A stretch of 64,000 bases of DNA from Promicromonospora thailandica (GTDB lineage: Bacteria > Actinomycetota > Actinomycetes > Actinomycetales > Cellulomonadaceae), in NCBI RefSeq assembly GCF_024171955.1, contig NZ_JAMTCS010000002.1:359300-423299 (forward strand), read 5' to 3'. The translations under genes were made by a program, and so were the position numbers. Every line of letters begins with the position of its first letter. Positions within the stretch are counted from its first letter, which is position 1. Below, in pieces: positions 1-8,516 of this stretch. Under the pieces are notes generated by a model. The model worked only from the letters and a program-made list of their open reading frames with translations, ran no database searches and was not told the DNA's origin.

Positions 1-681
1 CACGTGCAGCGTCCGCGGGCCGTGCACGCCCTCGACCCGGTCGAGCTCGATGTCGCTCGTCGCGCTCGGCCCGCTGATCCAGGTCAGGGGGCGTTCCGGG
101 TGGGCGTCGAGCAGGCGCACGGCCTCCGGCACGGTCTGTACCACCTGGCTCGTCCGCACCACGCACACGTGCACGTCGGGCACCAGGGAGATCGCGCGGC
201 GGCCCTGGTCGGGCTCGCCGTCCAGCACGATCGTGCCGGTCTCGGCCACGGCCACCCGCGCGGCCGTCACCACGGCGCCGACCTCGTCGAGCTCCGTCGC
301 CGCCAGGGGTGCGTCGCGCGTGTCGGCGCGCACGTCGACGTCGGCCAGGCCGGCGAGCCAGGCGGGGTCCAGTCCGGGCGGTACGACGACGGCGCTCCGC
401 GCGCCCCGGGCGGGTGCGGCGCCCGGAACCCTGCCCGAAACCCTGCCCGGCGTCCCGCCGAGCAGGTCCGCGAGCAGGCCCGGAAGCCCGGCCGCGGTGA
501 CCCGGTGCACGTGCGCCCTGTAGTCCTCGAGCCGGTCCACCAGCAGGTCCAGGACCTCGTCCGACCCGGCGGCGTGCTCGCCCGCGGGCCGGTAGGCGCG
601 CGGGATCCGGGCGGGCGTGGGTGCCGCGGCGCCCAGCGCGTCGCGGACCCGGGACAGGATCTCGGACCTCGCGTCGCTCAT
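1..681 (-). CDS. lutC: LutC/YkgG-type lactate utilisation protein (3' part outside window)
   Basis: LUD-domain protein of the LutABC iron-sulfur complex that oxidises L-lactate to pyruvate in the cytoplasm. About 227 residues are visible from an ATG start whose first bases overlap the lutB stop (ATGA). An LUD-type stretch with SATSDIE close to the window edge marks the family; DIE is typical of LutC. The N-terminal third is Ala/Arg/Pro-rich and variable, as is usual. The stop codon lies beyond base 1, so the gene is cut by the window and not broken. It is the last gene of lutA-lutB-lutC. Family assignment is firm from context and motif; the exact length cannot be given. Confidence 0.88.
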   Translation of the reverse strand, partial: MSDARSEILSRVRDALGAAAPTPARIPRAYRPAGEHAAGSDEVLDLLVDRLEDYRAHVHRVTAAGLPGLLADLLGGTPGRVSGRVPGAAPARGARSAVVVPPGLDPAWLAGLADVDVRADTRDAPLAATELDEVGAVVTAARVAVAETGTIVLDGEPDQGRRAISLVPDVHVCVVRTSQVVQTVPEAVRLLDAHPERPLTWISGPSATSDIELDRVEGVHGPRTLHV

Positions 682-2210
682 CGCTCGTCCTCCTGCCGTG
701 CCTGCCGTGCCCGCCGCTCCCACCAGTCGTGGAACGTCTGCCGCGGTGGTTCCGGCAGGTCCCGCGAGCGGGTCCAGAGCGAGCCGGGGAACGGCAGCCG
801 GCGGATCACGCCGTGCCGCGAGATCGCGCGCAGCACCCGCGGCACCCGGGCCGCCCGGCGGAAGCGGTCGCCGTCGGCCATCGCGAACGAGGCCGCCTTC
901 ATGGCGGCCTGCCAGACGCGGTCCGAGGTGTCGGGCGCGGCGCCGCCGAGCTCCACCTCCCGGGCCCGCAGCTCCACGAGGATGGACGGGATGTCGATCT
1001 TGACCGGGCAGACCTCGTAGCACGCGCCGCACAGCGTGGAGGCGTACGGCAGGTCGGACTTCTCGCCCGTGAGCTGCGGGGTGAGGATCGCGCCGATCGG
1101 GCCGGGGTAGACCGAGCCGTAGGCGTGCCCGCCCACCCGCTCGTACACGGGGCACACGTTGAGGCACGCCGAGCAGCGGATGCAGTGCAGGGCCGAGCGC
1201 CCGGCCTCGTCGGCCAGCACCGTGGTGCGGCCGTTGTCCAGGAGCACCAGGTGGAACTCCTGCGGCCCGTCGCCAGGGGTCACGCCCGTCCACATCGACG
1301 TGTACGGGTTCATCCGCTCGCCCGTCGAGGAGCGGGGCAGCAGCTGGAGGAACACCTCCAGGTCGTCGAACGTGGGCACGAGCTTCTCGATGCCCATCAC
1401 GGTGATCAGCGTCTCCGGCAGCGTGAGGCACATCCGGCCGTTGCCCTCCGACTCCACCACGGCCAGCGTCCCCGTGTCCGCGACGGCGAAGTTGGCGCCG
1501 CTGATCGCCACCTTCGCCGAGAGGAACTTGCGCCGCAGGTGCGCGCGGGCCGCCATGGCGAGCTCGCGCGGCACGTCGGTGAGGTCGGGCGGGGCGTCGC
1601 CCATCCGCTCCAGGAAGATGTCGCGGATCTCCGTGCGGTTGCGATGGATGGCGGGCACCAGGATGTGCGAGGGCATGTCGTCGGCGAGCTGCACGATGAG
1701 CTCCGCGAGGTCGGTCTCGACGGCCGCGATCCCGTCCTCGGCCAGCGCCTCGTTCAGCCCGATCTCCTGGGTCGCCATGGACTTGACCTTGACGACCTCG
1801 TCGGTGCCCTTGGCCCGCACGAGGTCCGCGACGATGCGGTTGGCCTCGGCGGCGTCGCGGGCCCAGTGCACGACGCCGCCGCGCGCCGTCACGTTCCGCT
1901 CGAGCTGCTCCAGGAGCTCCGGGAGCCGGGCCAGCACGTCGGCCTTGAGCGCCGACCCGGCGTCGCGCAGCTCCTCCCAGTCCGGGACCTCGCCCACCAC
2001 GCGGGCACGCTTGGCGCGGATCGTGGACGTCGCGTTGCCCAGGTTGCGCCGGAGCTGCTGGTTCGCGAGGGCCGTCCGGGCGGCGTCGGGGAACGAGGCG
2101 CCCCAGTGCAGCGGGTCGTCCGGGCGGCCGACGCCCGCGAGGGTGTCCGGCGCCGCCGCGTCCGGCGCGGACCCGCCACGCGCGGCCGGCATGCCGAGGA
2201 ACGTGCTCAT
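678..2210 (-). CDS. lutB: LutB/LldF iron-sulfur lactate utilisation protein
   Basis: Central subunit of the LutABC lactate dehydrogenase complex, 510 aa from the ATG at 2210. Residues about 70-300 form the LUD domain (DTGTLAVVESEGNGR). Two ferredoxin-type cysteine clusters follow near residues 343-356 (CIRCSACLNVCP) and 394-402 (CGACYEVCP), which bind 4Fe-4S centres. The C-terminus (about 410-510) is the DUF3390-like tail seen in LutB. An upstream in-frame extension is open but belongs to the antisense of lutA. The start overlaps the lutA stop by ATGA and the stop overlaps lutC, so the three are translationally coupled. Confidence 0.95.
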   Translation of the reverse strand: MSTFLGMPAARGGSAPDAAAPDTLAGVGRPDDPLHWGASFPDAARTALANQQLRRNLGNATSTIRAKRARVVGEVPDWEELRDAGSALKADVLARLPELLEQLERNVTARGGVVHWARDAAEANRIVADLVRAKGTDEVVKVKSMATQEIGLNEALAEDGIAAVETDLAELIVQLADDMPSHILVPAIHRNRTEIRDIFLERMGDAPPDLTDVPRELAMAARAHLRRKFLSAKVAISGANFAVADTGTLAVVESEGNGRMCLTLPETLITVMGIEKLVPTFDDLEVFLQLLPRSSTGERMNPYTSMWTGVTPGDGPQEFHLVLLDNGRTTVLADEAGRSALHCIRCSACLNVCPVYERVGGHAYGSVYPGPIGAILTPQLTGEKSDLPYASTLCGACYEVCPVKIDIPSILVELRAREVELGGAAPDTSDRVWQAAMKAASFAMADGDRFRRAARVPRVLRAISRHGVIRRLPFPGSLWTRSRDLPEPPRQTFHDWWERRARQARQEDER

Positions 2211-2992
2211 CGCGCCACCTCCTGGCGCTCGCCGGGCACCACCGGCGCCTCGCGGGTCGAGACGAGGATCTCCGCCAGGTGCATCGGCCGCACGCCCGTG
2301 CCCCCGCGCGAGAGCCCGCCGCCGATGTGCATGAGGCAGGACCAGTCGCCCGCGGTCAGCACCTCGGCGCCGGTGCCGACCACGTGCCCCACCTTGTCCT
2401 GCAGCATCGCCGCGGAGGTGTCGGCGTTCTTGAGCGAGAACGTGCCCCCGAACCCGCAGCAGCCCTCCGCCTGCTCCAGCGGCACCAGCTCCAGCCCGTC
2501 GACGGCGCGCAGCAGCCGCTCCGGCTTGTCGCCCACGCCGAGCATCCGCAAGGAGTGGCAGGTGGGGTGGTAGGTGACGCGGTGCGGGAACCAGGCGCCG
2601 ACGTCGGTCACGCCGAGCACGTCGACCAGCAGCTCGGACAGCTCGTAGGTGCGCTCGGCCACGGCGGTGGCGGCCCGCGCCTCCTGGTCGAGCCCGGCCC
2701 GCTCCAGGACCATGCGCTGCTGGTGCCGGATGGAGCCCGTGCAGGAGCCGGACGGCACCACGACGGCGTCCCACTCGCCGTCCGCCACCGGGGCGAAGGT
2801 GCGCACGTGGTTGCGGACCACGGGTACGGCGTCGGCGAGGTAGCCGGTGTTCACGTGCATCTGGCCGCAGCACGCCTGCGCCGGTGGGAACACCACCTCG
2901 TGGCCGAGCCGCTCGAGCAGCGTGACGACGGCGCGCGGAGCCTGCGGGAACATGGCGTCCGCGATGCAGGTGGCGGCCAGGGCGATGCGCAT
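2207..2992 (-). CDS. lutA: LutA/LldE (Fe-S)-binding lactate utilisation protein
   Basis: First gene of the lactate operon, 261 aa, with the two CCG-domain motifs expected of the heterodisulfide-reductase-like LutA family: CCGQMH near residue 41 and CCGFGG near residue 177. It cooperates with LutB and LutC in NAD-independent oxidation of L-lactate. The ATG at 2992 follows a GAAGGAGAG ribosome site. The 70-bp divergent spacer to the GntR gene carries two GntR-type palindromes, so repression relieved by lactate is likely (inference from family knowledge). Confidence 0.95.
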   Translation of the reverse strand: MRIALAATCIADAMFPQAPRAVVTLLERLGHEVVFPPAQACCGQMHVNTGYLADAVPVVRNHVRTFAPVADGEWDAVVVPSGSCTGSIRHQQRMVLERAGLDQEARAATAVAERTYELSELLVDVLGVTDVGAWFPHRVTYHPTCHSLRMLGVGDKPERLLRAVDGLELVPLEQAEGCCGFGGTFSLKNADTSAAMLQDKVGHVVGTGAEVLTAGDWSCLMHIGGGLSRGGTGVRPMHLAEILVSTREAPVVPGERQEVAR

Positions 2993-3006
2993 GGGCTCTC
3001 TCCTTC

Positions 3007-3046
3007 GAGGTCTGACCTCACCCTAGCCCACTGTGGACAGACCACA
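3007..3046. promoter_or_regulatory. Two GntR (LldR-type) operator palindromes in lutA/gntR spacer
   Basis: GAGGTCTGACCTC at 3007-3019 is a perfect palindrome around one base, and TGTGGACAGACCACA at 3032-3046 has perfect 5-bp arms. They share a GGnCnGACC core, which resembles the TGGTCTGACCA-like sites known for LldR/FadR-type FCD regulators. One lies close to the lutA start and the other close to the gntR start, fitting repression of the operon plus autoregulation. Confidence 0.65.
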
Positions 3047-3062
3047 CACGTACGATGGCGCG

Positions 3063-3761
3063 GTGAGAACCCACGAGCGCGTCCTGGCCCGCATCGAGCA
3101 GGGCCTCGCCGCGGGCACGTGGTCCCTCGGGGACCGCCTCCCGCCCGAGCGGGCGCTCGCGGAGGAGCTCGGCGTCTCGCGCCCCTCGGTCCGCGAGGCC
3201 ATCCGCATCCTGGAGGCGATGGGCATCGTGCGCACCGCCGTGGGCTCCGGGCCCAGCGCGGGCGCCACCGTGATCGACCGGCCCGCCGCGGGCCTGGGTG
3301 CCGCGGTACGGCTGCACGTGGTGTCCGGCACCCTGCCCGTGTCCGACGTCGTCGCCACCCGCGTGCTGCTGGAGTCCGGCGCGGTGCGGGACGCGGCGGC
3401 TGCCGCACCGGACGCCGCCGCCCTCGAGCCCCTGCGCGGGCACCTGGCCACCATGGCCCGGCCCGGCATCGGCGTCGCCGAGTTCCTCGAGCGTGACCAG
3501 GACCTGCACCTGGGCCTGGCCCGGCTGGGCGGCAACCAGCTCGTCGAGGCGGTCCTGAGCGGCATGCGGGCCGCCGTCGCCTCCTACGTCACGGCGGGCG
3601 CGGAGGCGGTCCCGGACTGGCCGCGGACGGCGGCCCGGCTGTGTGCGGAGCACGAGGCGATCGTGGGCGCCGTCGCGCGGCACGACGGCGACGAGGCCGC
3701 CCGCCTGACCCGCGAGCACATCGAGGGGTTCTACCGCGAGGCGGGCCTGGGCGACCGCTGA
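3063..3761 (+). CDS. GntR-family (FCD) regulator, probable lactate-operon repressor
   Basis: 232 aa from the GTG at 3063; an in-frame start at 3033 would place the gene start inside the operator region and is less likely. Residues about 20-60 are a GntR winged helix (DRLPPERALAEELGVSRPSVREA); the remainder is a helical FCD ligand domain. It is divergent from lutABC with only 70 bp between, the same arrangement as lldR/lutR genes elsewhere, so it is probably the lactate-responsive repressor. The 3' end overlaps the convergent MarR gene by 31 bp. Confidence 0.85.
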   Translation: MRTHERVLARIEQGLAAGTWSLGDRLPPERALAEELGVSRPSVREAIRILEAMGIVRTAVGSGPSAGATVIDRPAAGLGAAVRLHVVSGTLPVSDVVATRVLLESGAVRDAAAAAPDAAALEPLRGHLATMARPGIGVAEFLERDQDLHLGLARLGGNQLVEAVLSGMRAAVASYVTAGAEAVPDWPRTAARLCAEHEAIVGAVARHDGDEAARLTREHIEGFYREAGLGDR

Positions 3762-4267
3762 GGGCGCGGGGCGTCCGGGGCCGGCGTCGTCGCCTCGACG
3801 ACGGTGCGGCACGGGTCGGCGTCCGGCCCGGTACCCACCGCGGCCTGCTCCAGCAGCGTGCGGAACAGCGCGCGCTGCTCGGGGTCCAGGCCGGTCAGCA
3901 GCTCGTCCTCCGCCGCCACGACGCGGGCCTCCGCCGCGGCGAGCACCGCCCGCCCGCGGTCGGTGGCCACGATGCGGCGCGCACGCCGGTCGGCGGGGTC
4001 GAGCCGGCGCTCGACGAGCCCGCAGTCCACGAACGCGTCCAGCAGGTAGGTCATCACGGTGCGGTCGATGCCGAGCGACGTGGCGAGCGCCGCCTGGCTC
4101 GGCAGGTTGCCGTGCACCACGGCCGTGAGGAGCTGGTAGCCGCGCGTGCCCTGCGGCAGGTCGTCGGCCGCGGCGTCCACCCGGGCGCTCCACTCGCGCA
4201 GGAGCGTGGCGAGCGACCAGCCGAAGAGGGAGTGCTCGCCGGTCCGCGTCCCCGCCGTGGTGCTCAT
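3731..4267 (-). CDS. MarR-family transcriptional regulator
   Basis: 178 aa. The winged helix is about residues 50-115: helix-turn-helix SQAALATSLGIDRTVMTYLLDAF, then a basic wing DPADRRARRIVATDRG. The N-terminus (GWSLATLLREWSARVD) forms the dimerisation helix. A Pro/Arg-rich C-terminal tail overlaps the end of the upstream GntR gene. It is divergent from the luciferase-like fusion gene, and a palindrome lies between them, so it most likely represses that gene and itself. The inducer is unknown; MarR proteins next to flavin oxidoreductases usually sense phenolic or quinone-like compounds. Confidence 0.88.
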   Translation of the reverse strand: MSTTAGTRTGEHSLFGWSLATLLREWSARVDAAADDLPQGTRGYQLLTAVVHGNLPSQAALATSLGIDRTVMTYLLDAFVDCGLVERRLDPADRRARRIVATDRGRAVLAAAEARVVAAEDELLTGLDPEQRALFRTLLEQAAVGTGPDADPCRTVVEATTPAPDAPRPQRSPRPASR

Positions 4268-4316
4268 GCCGCCATCCTACGGGAATGTGCGGTGGTCCAG
4301 AAGAGTTGTGGATAAG

Positions 4317-4337
4317 ATCATCTGCGAAACAGACGAT
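4317..4337. promoter_or_regulatory. Candidate MarR operator
   Basis: Inverted repeat ATCATCTG-CGAAA-CAGACGAT (7 of 8 bases pair) in the 96-bp spacer between the divergent MarR and oxidoreductase genes, just upstream of the AAGGGA ribosome site of the latter. The spacer is locally AT-rich, as expected for a promoter. Assignment to MarR is by position. Confidence 0.5.
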
Positions 4338-4363
4338 TTGACGATCCAAGGGACGGCTGGCGC

Positions 4364-6646
4364 ATGACCGACTACGGGCACGACCTGCTCTTCGGCACCT
4401 TCATCACCCCGTCGAACAGCGACCCGCAGGGCCCTGTCCGGCTGGCCCGGCTCTCGGAGGAGCTCGGCCTGGACCTGGTCACGTTCCAGGACCACCCCTA
4501 CCAGCCCGCGTTCCTGGACACGTGGACGCTCATGACGTGGGTGGCCGCGCAGACCCAGCGCATCCACATCTCGGCGAACGTGCTGAACATGGGCATCCGC
4601 ATGCCCGCGCACGTGGCCCGGAGCGCGGCGTCGCTCGACCTGCTCAGCGGTGGCCGGTTCGAGCTGGGCCTCGGGTCCGGCGGGTTCAACGACGCGGCTG
4701 TCGCGATGGGCGCGGAGCGCCGCACGCCGGCCCAGAGCGTCACCGCCCTCGAGGAGGCCCTCGAGATCATCCGCGGCGTCTGGGACGCGGACAACCGCGC
4801 GCCGCTGCGCGTGCACGGCGAGTTCCACCAGGTCGACGGCGCCAAGCGGGGCCCGGCCCCGGCGCACGACATGCCGATCTGGCTCGGTGCCTACAAGCCG
4901 CGGATGCTGCGGATCACCGGCGCCCAGGCCGACGGCTGGCTGCCCTCGCTGCCCTACTTCAAGGAGGGCGACCTGGCGCGGGCCAACGCGATCATCGACG
5001 AGGCGGCCCAGGAGGCCGGCCGGTCACCGAGCGCCGTGCGTCGCCTGCTCAACCTGGGCGGGGCCATCACCGACCGGTCGTCCGGCCCGATGCAGGGCCC
5101 CGTGAGCCAGTGGGTCGAGGAGCTCACGCGCATGGCGCTGGACGACGGCGTCAGCGGGTTCATCGCCACGAGCGACGACCCCGACCAGATGCGCGCCTTC
5201 GCCCTGGAGGTCGCACCCGCCGTCCGCGAGGCCGTGGCGGCCGAGCGCCGGTCCGCCGGCACGGTGCCGGCCGCGGCCCGCCGGGGCGCCGCCGCCCTGG
5301 CCGCCCGGCGGCCGGGCATCGACTACGACTCGCTGCCGCCCGAGCTGGCCGCCCGGGCCGTCGAGCCGGGCGACCGGGAGTACGGCTCCGTGCGGCACAA
5401 CTACCTGCGGTCCGGGGCGCCGGGCCTGGTGCTGCGCCCGCAGGACGTCGACGAGGTCGCCGCCGGGCTGGCCTGGGTGCAGAAGCAGGACGTCGAGCTC
5501 GCGGTCCGCTCCGCCGGCCACGGCATCTCCGGCCGCTCCACGAACGACGGCGGCGTGGTGCTCAGCATGCGCGGCCTGCGTTCCGTCGAGGTGGTGGACG
5601 AGGCCACGCGTCGCGTGCGGATCGGCGCGGGTGCCACCTGGGGCGAGGTCGCGGAGGTCCTGGCACCGCGCGGCTGGGCCATCACCTCGGGCGACTACGG
5701 CGGCGTGGGCGTCGGCGGCCTCGCGACCACCGGCGGCATCGGCTTCCTCGGGCGGCTGCAGGGCCTGACCATCGACCACGTGGTGGCCGCCGAGGTGGTC
5801 ACGGCCGACGGGCGCGTGCTGCACGCGTCCCGCGACGAGCACCCGGACCTCTTCTGGGCGCTGCGCGGCGCGGGCGGCAACATGGGCGTGGTCACCTGGC
5901 TGGAGGTCGAGGCGGGGGCCGTGGGCGACGTCGTCTTCTCGCAGATGACGCTCGACGCGACCGACACGGCCGGACTCCTGGAGACGTGGGGCGCCACGGT
6001 CGAGGCGGCGCCGCGCGGGCTCACGTCGTTCATGATCCTGCCGCCCACGCGGCGCGGTCAGACTCCGATGGCGCAGCTCCTGACGGTGTTCGCGGCCGAG
6101 GGCGCGGACGCTGACCCGGACGAGGCGATCGCCCAGCTCGAGCTGCTGGCCGACGCCGGGCCGCTGCTGGGGCACCAGGCGCAGCTCCTGCCCTACTCGG
6201 GTGTGGTGCGCCGGGAGGACGCCCACCACTCCGGCGGCGGCGACCCGTCGGCGCGCTCCGGCCTGCTGGCCCACCTGGACCAGGACACGAGCCGCGCGGT
6301 CGAACGGCTGCTCGGCTCGGGCGAGTCGTACTTCACCGCGATCCGGGCGACCGGCGGGGCCACGAACGACGTCGCGCCCGACGCCACGGCGTACCCGCAC
6401 CGGCACCAGAACTTCGCGCTCTCGGCCCTCGGCGGCGACCAGGGCCGGCTCAACCAGGCCTGGGACGCCGAGATCGGCCCCGTGATGGACGGTTCGTACC
6501 TGTCGTTCGACACCGACAGCCGGCCCGAACGGCTGCTGGAGGCGTTCCCCGAGCCGACGTTCTCGCGGCTGCGGGCGGTGAAGGCGGTCTACGATCCCTC
6601 GAACGTGTTCCGGACGAACTTCCCGATCCCGCCGGCCGAGAGCTGA
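4364..6646 (+). CDS. Fusion: luciferase-like (LLM) flavin monooxygenase + FAD-linked (BBE-type) oxidase
   Basis: A single 760-aa frame joins two enzyme families. Residues 1 to about 290 are a bacterial-luciferase-like domain (start YGHDLLFGTFITPS, then a TIM-barrel pattern ending RAFALEVAPAVREAV), which would use reduced flavin and oxygen. An Ala/Arg-rich linker (about 295-330) leads to a PCMH/p-cresol methylhydroxylase-type FAD domain (about 330-760) with RSAGHG, whose His is in the place of the covalent FAD histidine, then VGVGGLATTGGIGFLGR and the C-terminal BBE signature NVFRTNFPIPP. The cysteine that gives a second flavin bond in BBE enzymes is not seen in GGVGVGGLATTG, suggesting single covalent attachment. 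No signal peptide. Substrate unknown; the divergent MarR suggests induction by an aromatic or xenobiotic. Confidence 0.85.
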   Translation: MTDYGHDLLFGTFITPSNSDPQGPVRLARLSEELGLDLVTFQDHPYQPAFLDTWTLMTWVAAQTQRIHISANVLNMGIRMPAHVARSAASLDLLSGGRFELGLGSGGFNDAAVAMGAERRTPAQSVTALEEALEIIRGVWDADNRAPLRVHGEFHQVDGAKRGPAPAHDMPIWLGAYKPRMLRITGAQADGWLPSLPYFKEGDLARANAIIDEAAQEAGRSPSAVRRLLNLGGAITDRSSGPMQGPVSQWVEELTRMALDDGVSGFIATSDDPDQMRAFALEVAPAVREAVAAERRSAGTVPAAARRGAAALAARRPGIDYDSLPPELAARAVEPGDREYGSVRHNYLRSGAPGLVLRPQDVDEVAAGLAWVQKQDVELAVRSAGHGISGRSTNDGGVVLSMRGLRSVEVVDEATRRVRIGAGATWGEVAEVLAPRGWAITSGDYGGVGVGGLATTGGIGFLGRLQGLTIDHVVAAEVVTADGRVLHASRDEHPDLFWALRGAGGNMGVVTWLEVEAGAVGDVVFSQMTLDATDTAGLLETWGATVEAAPRGLTSFMILPPTRRGQTPMAQLLTVFAAEGADADPDEAIAQLELLADAGPLLGHQAQLLPYSGVVRREDAHHSGGGDPSARSGLLAHLDQDTSRAVERLLGSGESYFTAIRATGGATNDVAPDATAYPHRHQNFALSALGGDQGRLNQAWDAEIGPVMDGSYLSFDTDSRPERLLEAFPEPTFSRLRAVKAVYDPSNVFRTNFPIPPAES

Positions 6647-6743
6647 CCGTCCACGGGCCTGTGGAAAACTCCGCGGGGTTGTCGGTGGCGGCCCGTAGGT
6701 TCGACGCGTTGGCACCACCGTCACGACCACAGCAGGGGGACGC

Positions 6744-7358
6744 ATGAACCTTGTCGCCGCCTCGCGCCTCGCGCGTGAGCTCATGGACCAGCACGGCCTG
6801 AAGGCCTGGACGTTCGAGTTCGACGACGCCGTACGGCGCGCCGGGATGTGCAGCTACACCGCACGGCGCATCAGTCTGTCCGCGCCGCTGACCCGGATCC
6901 ACGACGAGCAGGAGGTGCGCGAGACGATCCTGCACGAGGTGGCGCACGCCCTGGCGGGGCCGGCCGCGAAGCACGGCCCCGCGTGGCGCGAGGTGGCCGT
7001 GCGGATCGGCAGCTCGGGGCGCCGGTGCGTGGACCCGTCCGCCCCGTCCATCGACGGCCCGTGGGTCGGGGTCTGCCCGGCGGGTCACCGCACCACGCGG
7101 TTCCGCCGGCCCGGCGGCCTCATGTCCTGCCGCCGGTGCGCACCGCGGTTCGCGCTCGCGCACCTCGTCGCGTGGACCTACAAGGGCCGCAACGCGGCCA
7201 TGGGGGAGCGGTACGACGCGCAGCTGCTCGGCGCGTCCCGAGAGGTGGGCGAGGTGCCGCGCACGGGACCGGGGGCCGAGGAGCGGATCTCCCGGGCGGC
7301 CCGGGAGCGGGTTCCGGGCCTGAGCGTCGAACCGTTCGACCTGGGCGCGCTACGTTGA
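6744..7358 (+). CDS. SprT-like zinc metalloprotease-fold protein
   Basis: 204 aa with the SprT/zincin motif HEVAH at residues 64-68, the only long conserved feature, followed by a GPAW/GHR segment (HGPAWREVAVRIG) typical of SprT-like domains and a Cys-containing stretch (VCPAGH, MSCRRC) that could be a zinc ribbon. It is small and cytoplasmic with no signal peptide. Function in bacteria is not established; eukaryotic SprT/Spartan members degrade DNA-protein crosslinks. It is 4 bp upstream of the KAS III gene and could be cotranscribed with it. Confidence 0.82.
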   Translation: MNLVAASRLARELMDQHGLKAWTFEFDDAVRRAGMCSYTARRISLSAPLTRIHDEQEVRETILHEVAHALAGPAAKHGPAWREVAVRIGSSGRRCVDPSAPSIDGPWVGVCPAGHRTTRFRRPGGLMSCRRCAPRFALAHLVAWTYKGRNAAMGERYDAQLLGASREVGEVPRTGPGAEERISRAARERVPGLSVEPFDLGALR

Positions 7359-7362
7359 CCTC

Positions 7363-8403
7363 ATGGCTACGTCGCCCGCACTGACACTCCCCACCGGCGC
7401 TGCCGGCTCCCGCATCATCGGCCTGGGCCACCACCAGCCGCCGAAGACGCTCACGAACGAGGACATCGCCCGGCTGGTCGAGACCAACGACGAGTGGATC
7501 CGGTCGCGCACCGGCATCGTGACGCGGCACATGGCCGCGGACGACGTCACGGTGGCCGACATGGCGACCGCCGCCGCGGAGCACGCGCTCGCCGACGCGG
7601 GCGTGGGCTCCGACGCGGTCGACCTCGTGGTGGTCGCGACCGCCACGGCGGACGACCGGTCGCCCAACACGGCGGGCCGGGTCGCCTACGCCCTGCGCAC
7701 CGGCGTGCAGCCCGGCGCCTCCACGCCCGAGGGCGAGGAGGCGCCGGACCTGCGCGACATCGTCGGCCCGGCAGCCATCGACGTCAACGTGGCCTGCTCG
7801 GGGTTCGCGCACGGCGTGGCCCTGGCCGACCAGGCGATCCGCGCGGGCTCGGCGCGGACGGCGGTCGTGATCGGTGCCGAGAAGCTCACCGCCTACACCG
7901 ACTGGACGGACCGCTCGACCTGCATCCTCACGGCCGACGGCGCCGGCGCGGCGGTGCTGCAGGCCGCCGACACGCCCGCCGTCGGCCCGGTCGCGTGGGG
8001 CACGGAGCCCGAGCTCACGCCCGCGGTGCGGATCGAGGTGCCCGAGGTGAAGTTCCAGCAGGACGGCCGGGCGGTGTTCAAGTGGGCCATCACGCGGGCC
8101 GCGGACCGGGCGCGGGACGTCGTGGCGCGGTCCGGGCTGAGCCTCGACGACATCGAGGTGCTCGTGGCGCACCAGGCGAACCTGCGGATCATCGAGCCGC
8201 TGGCCAAGGCGCTCGGCCTGGAGGGCAAGGTCGTGGTCACGGACATCACGGAGTCGGGCAACACGTCCGCCGCGTCGATCCCGCTGGGGCTGTCGAAGTG
8301 GTGGCACGCCGGCAAGATCCCGGCGGGTGCCCCCGCGCTGCTGTTCGGGTTCGGCGGCGGCTTCGCCTGGGCCGGCCAGGTGGTGCTCACCCCGGAGCGC
8401 TGA
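7363..8403 (+). CDS. 3-oxoacyl-ACP synthase III (FabH-like) family protein
   Basis: 346 aa thiolase-fold condensing enzyme with the complete KAS III triad: Cys145 in VACSGF, His270 in AHQANLRI and Asn300 in ESGNTSAAS. The glycine-rich C-terminus (FGFGGGFAWAGQVVL) is also standard. FabH starts fatty-acid synthesis by condensing acyl-CoA with malonyl-ACP. It is about 30 residues longer than E. coli FabH, partly through an insertion at about 112-132 (GVQPGASTPEGEEAPD) in the substrate-entry half. No acpP, fabD or fabF is nearby, so this may be a second, specialised KAS III and not the housekeeping copy. Confidence 0.88.
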   Translation: MATSPALTLPTGAAGSRIIGLGHHQPPKTLTNEDIARLVETNDEWIRSRTGIVTRHMAADDVTVADMATAAAEHALADAGVGSDAVDLVVVATATADDRSPNTAGRVAYALRTGVQPGASTPEGEEAPDLRDIVGPAAIDVNVACSGFAHGVALADQAIRAGSARTAVVIGAEKLTAYTDWTDRSTCILTADGAGAAVLQAADTPAVGPVAWGTEPELTPAVRIEVPEVKFQQDGRAVFKWAITRAADRARDVVARSGLSLDDIEVLVAHQANLRIIEPLAKALGLEGKVVVTDITESGNTSAASIPLGLSKWWHAGKIPAGAPALLFGFGGGFAWAGQVVLTPER

Positions 8404-8447
8404 GCCCGAGGTAGCCGGCTGGTCGGCGGTTCCAGCCGCCCGGGCTC

Positions 8448-8463
8448 GTGGACAGCGCTTTCC
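8448..8463. promoter_or_regulatory. LacI-type operator upstream of Gfo/Idh gene
   Basis: GTGGACAGCGCTTTCC, a near-palindrome centred on AGCGCT, 53 bp upstream of the Gfo/Idh start. It matches 13 of 16 positions of GTGGAGAGCGCTCTCA found at 25916-25931 before the LacI gene at 25950, so that regulator may control this gene too (inference). Confidence 0.5.
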
Positions 8464-8516
8464 GGCCGTCGTATCGTTGCGGCGACGTCGACGACGACCG
8501 AAGGAGCTCACCACCG

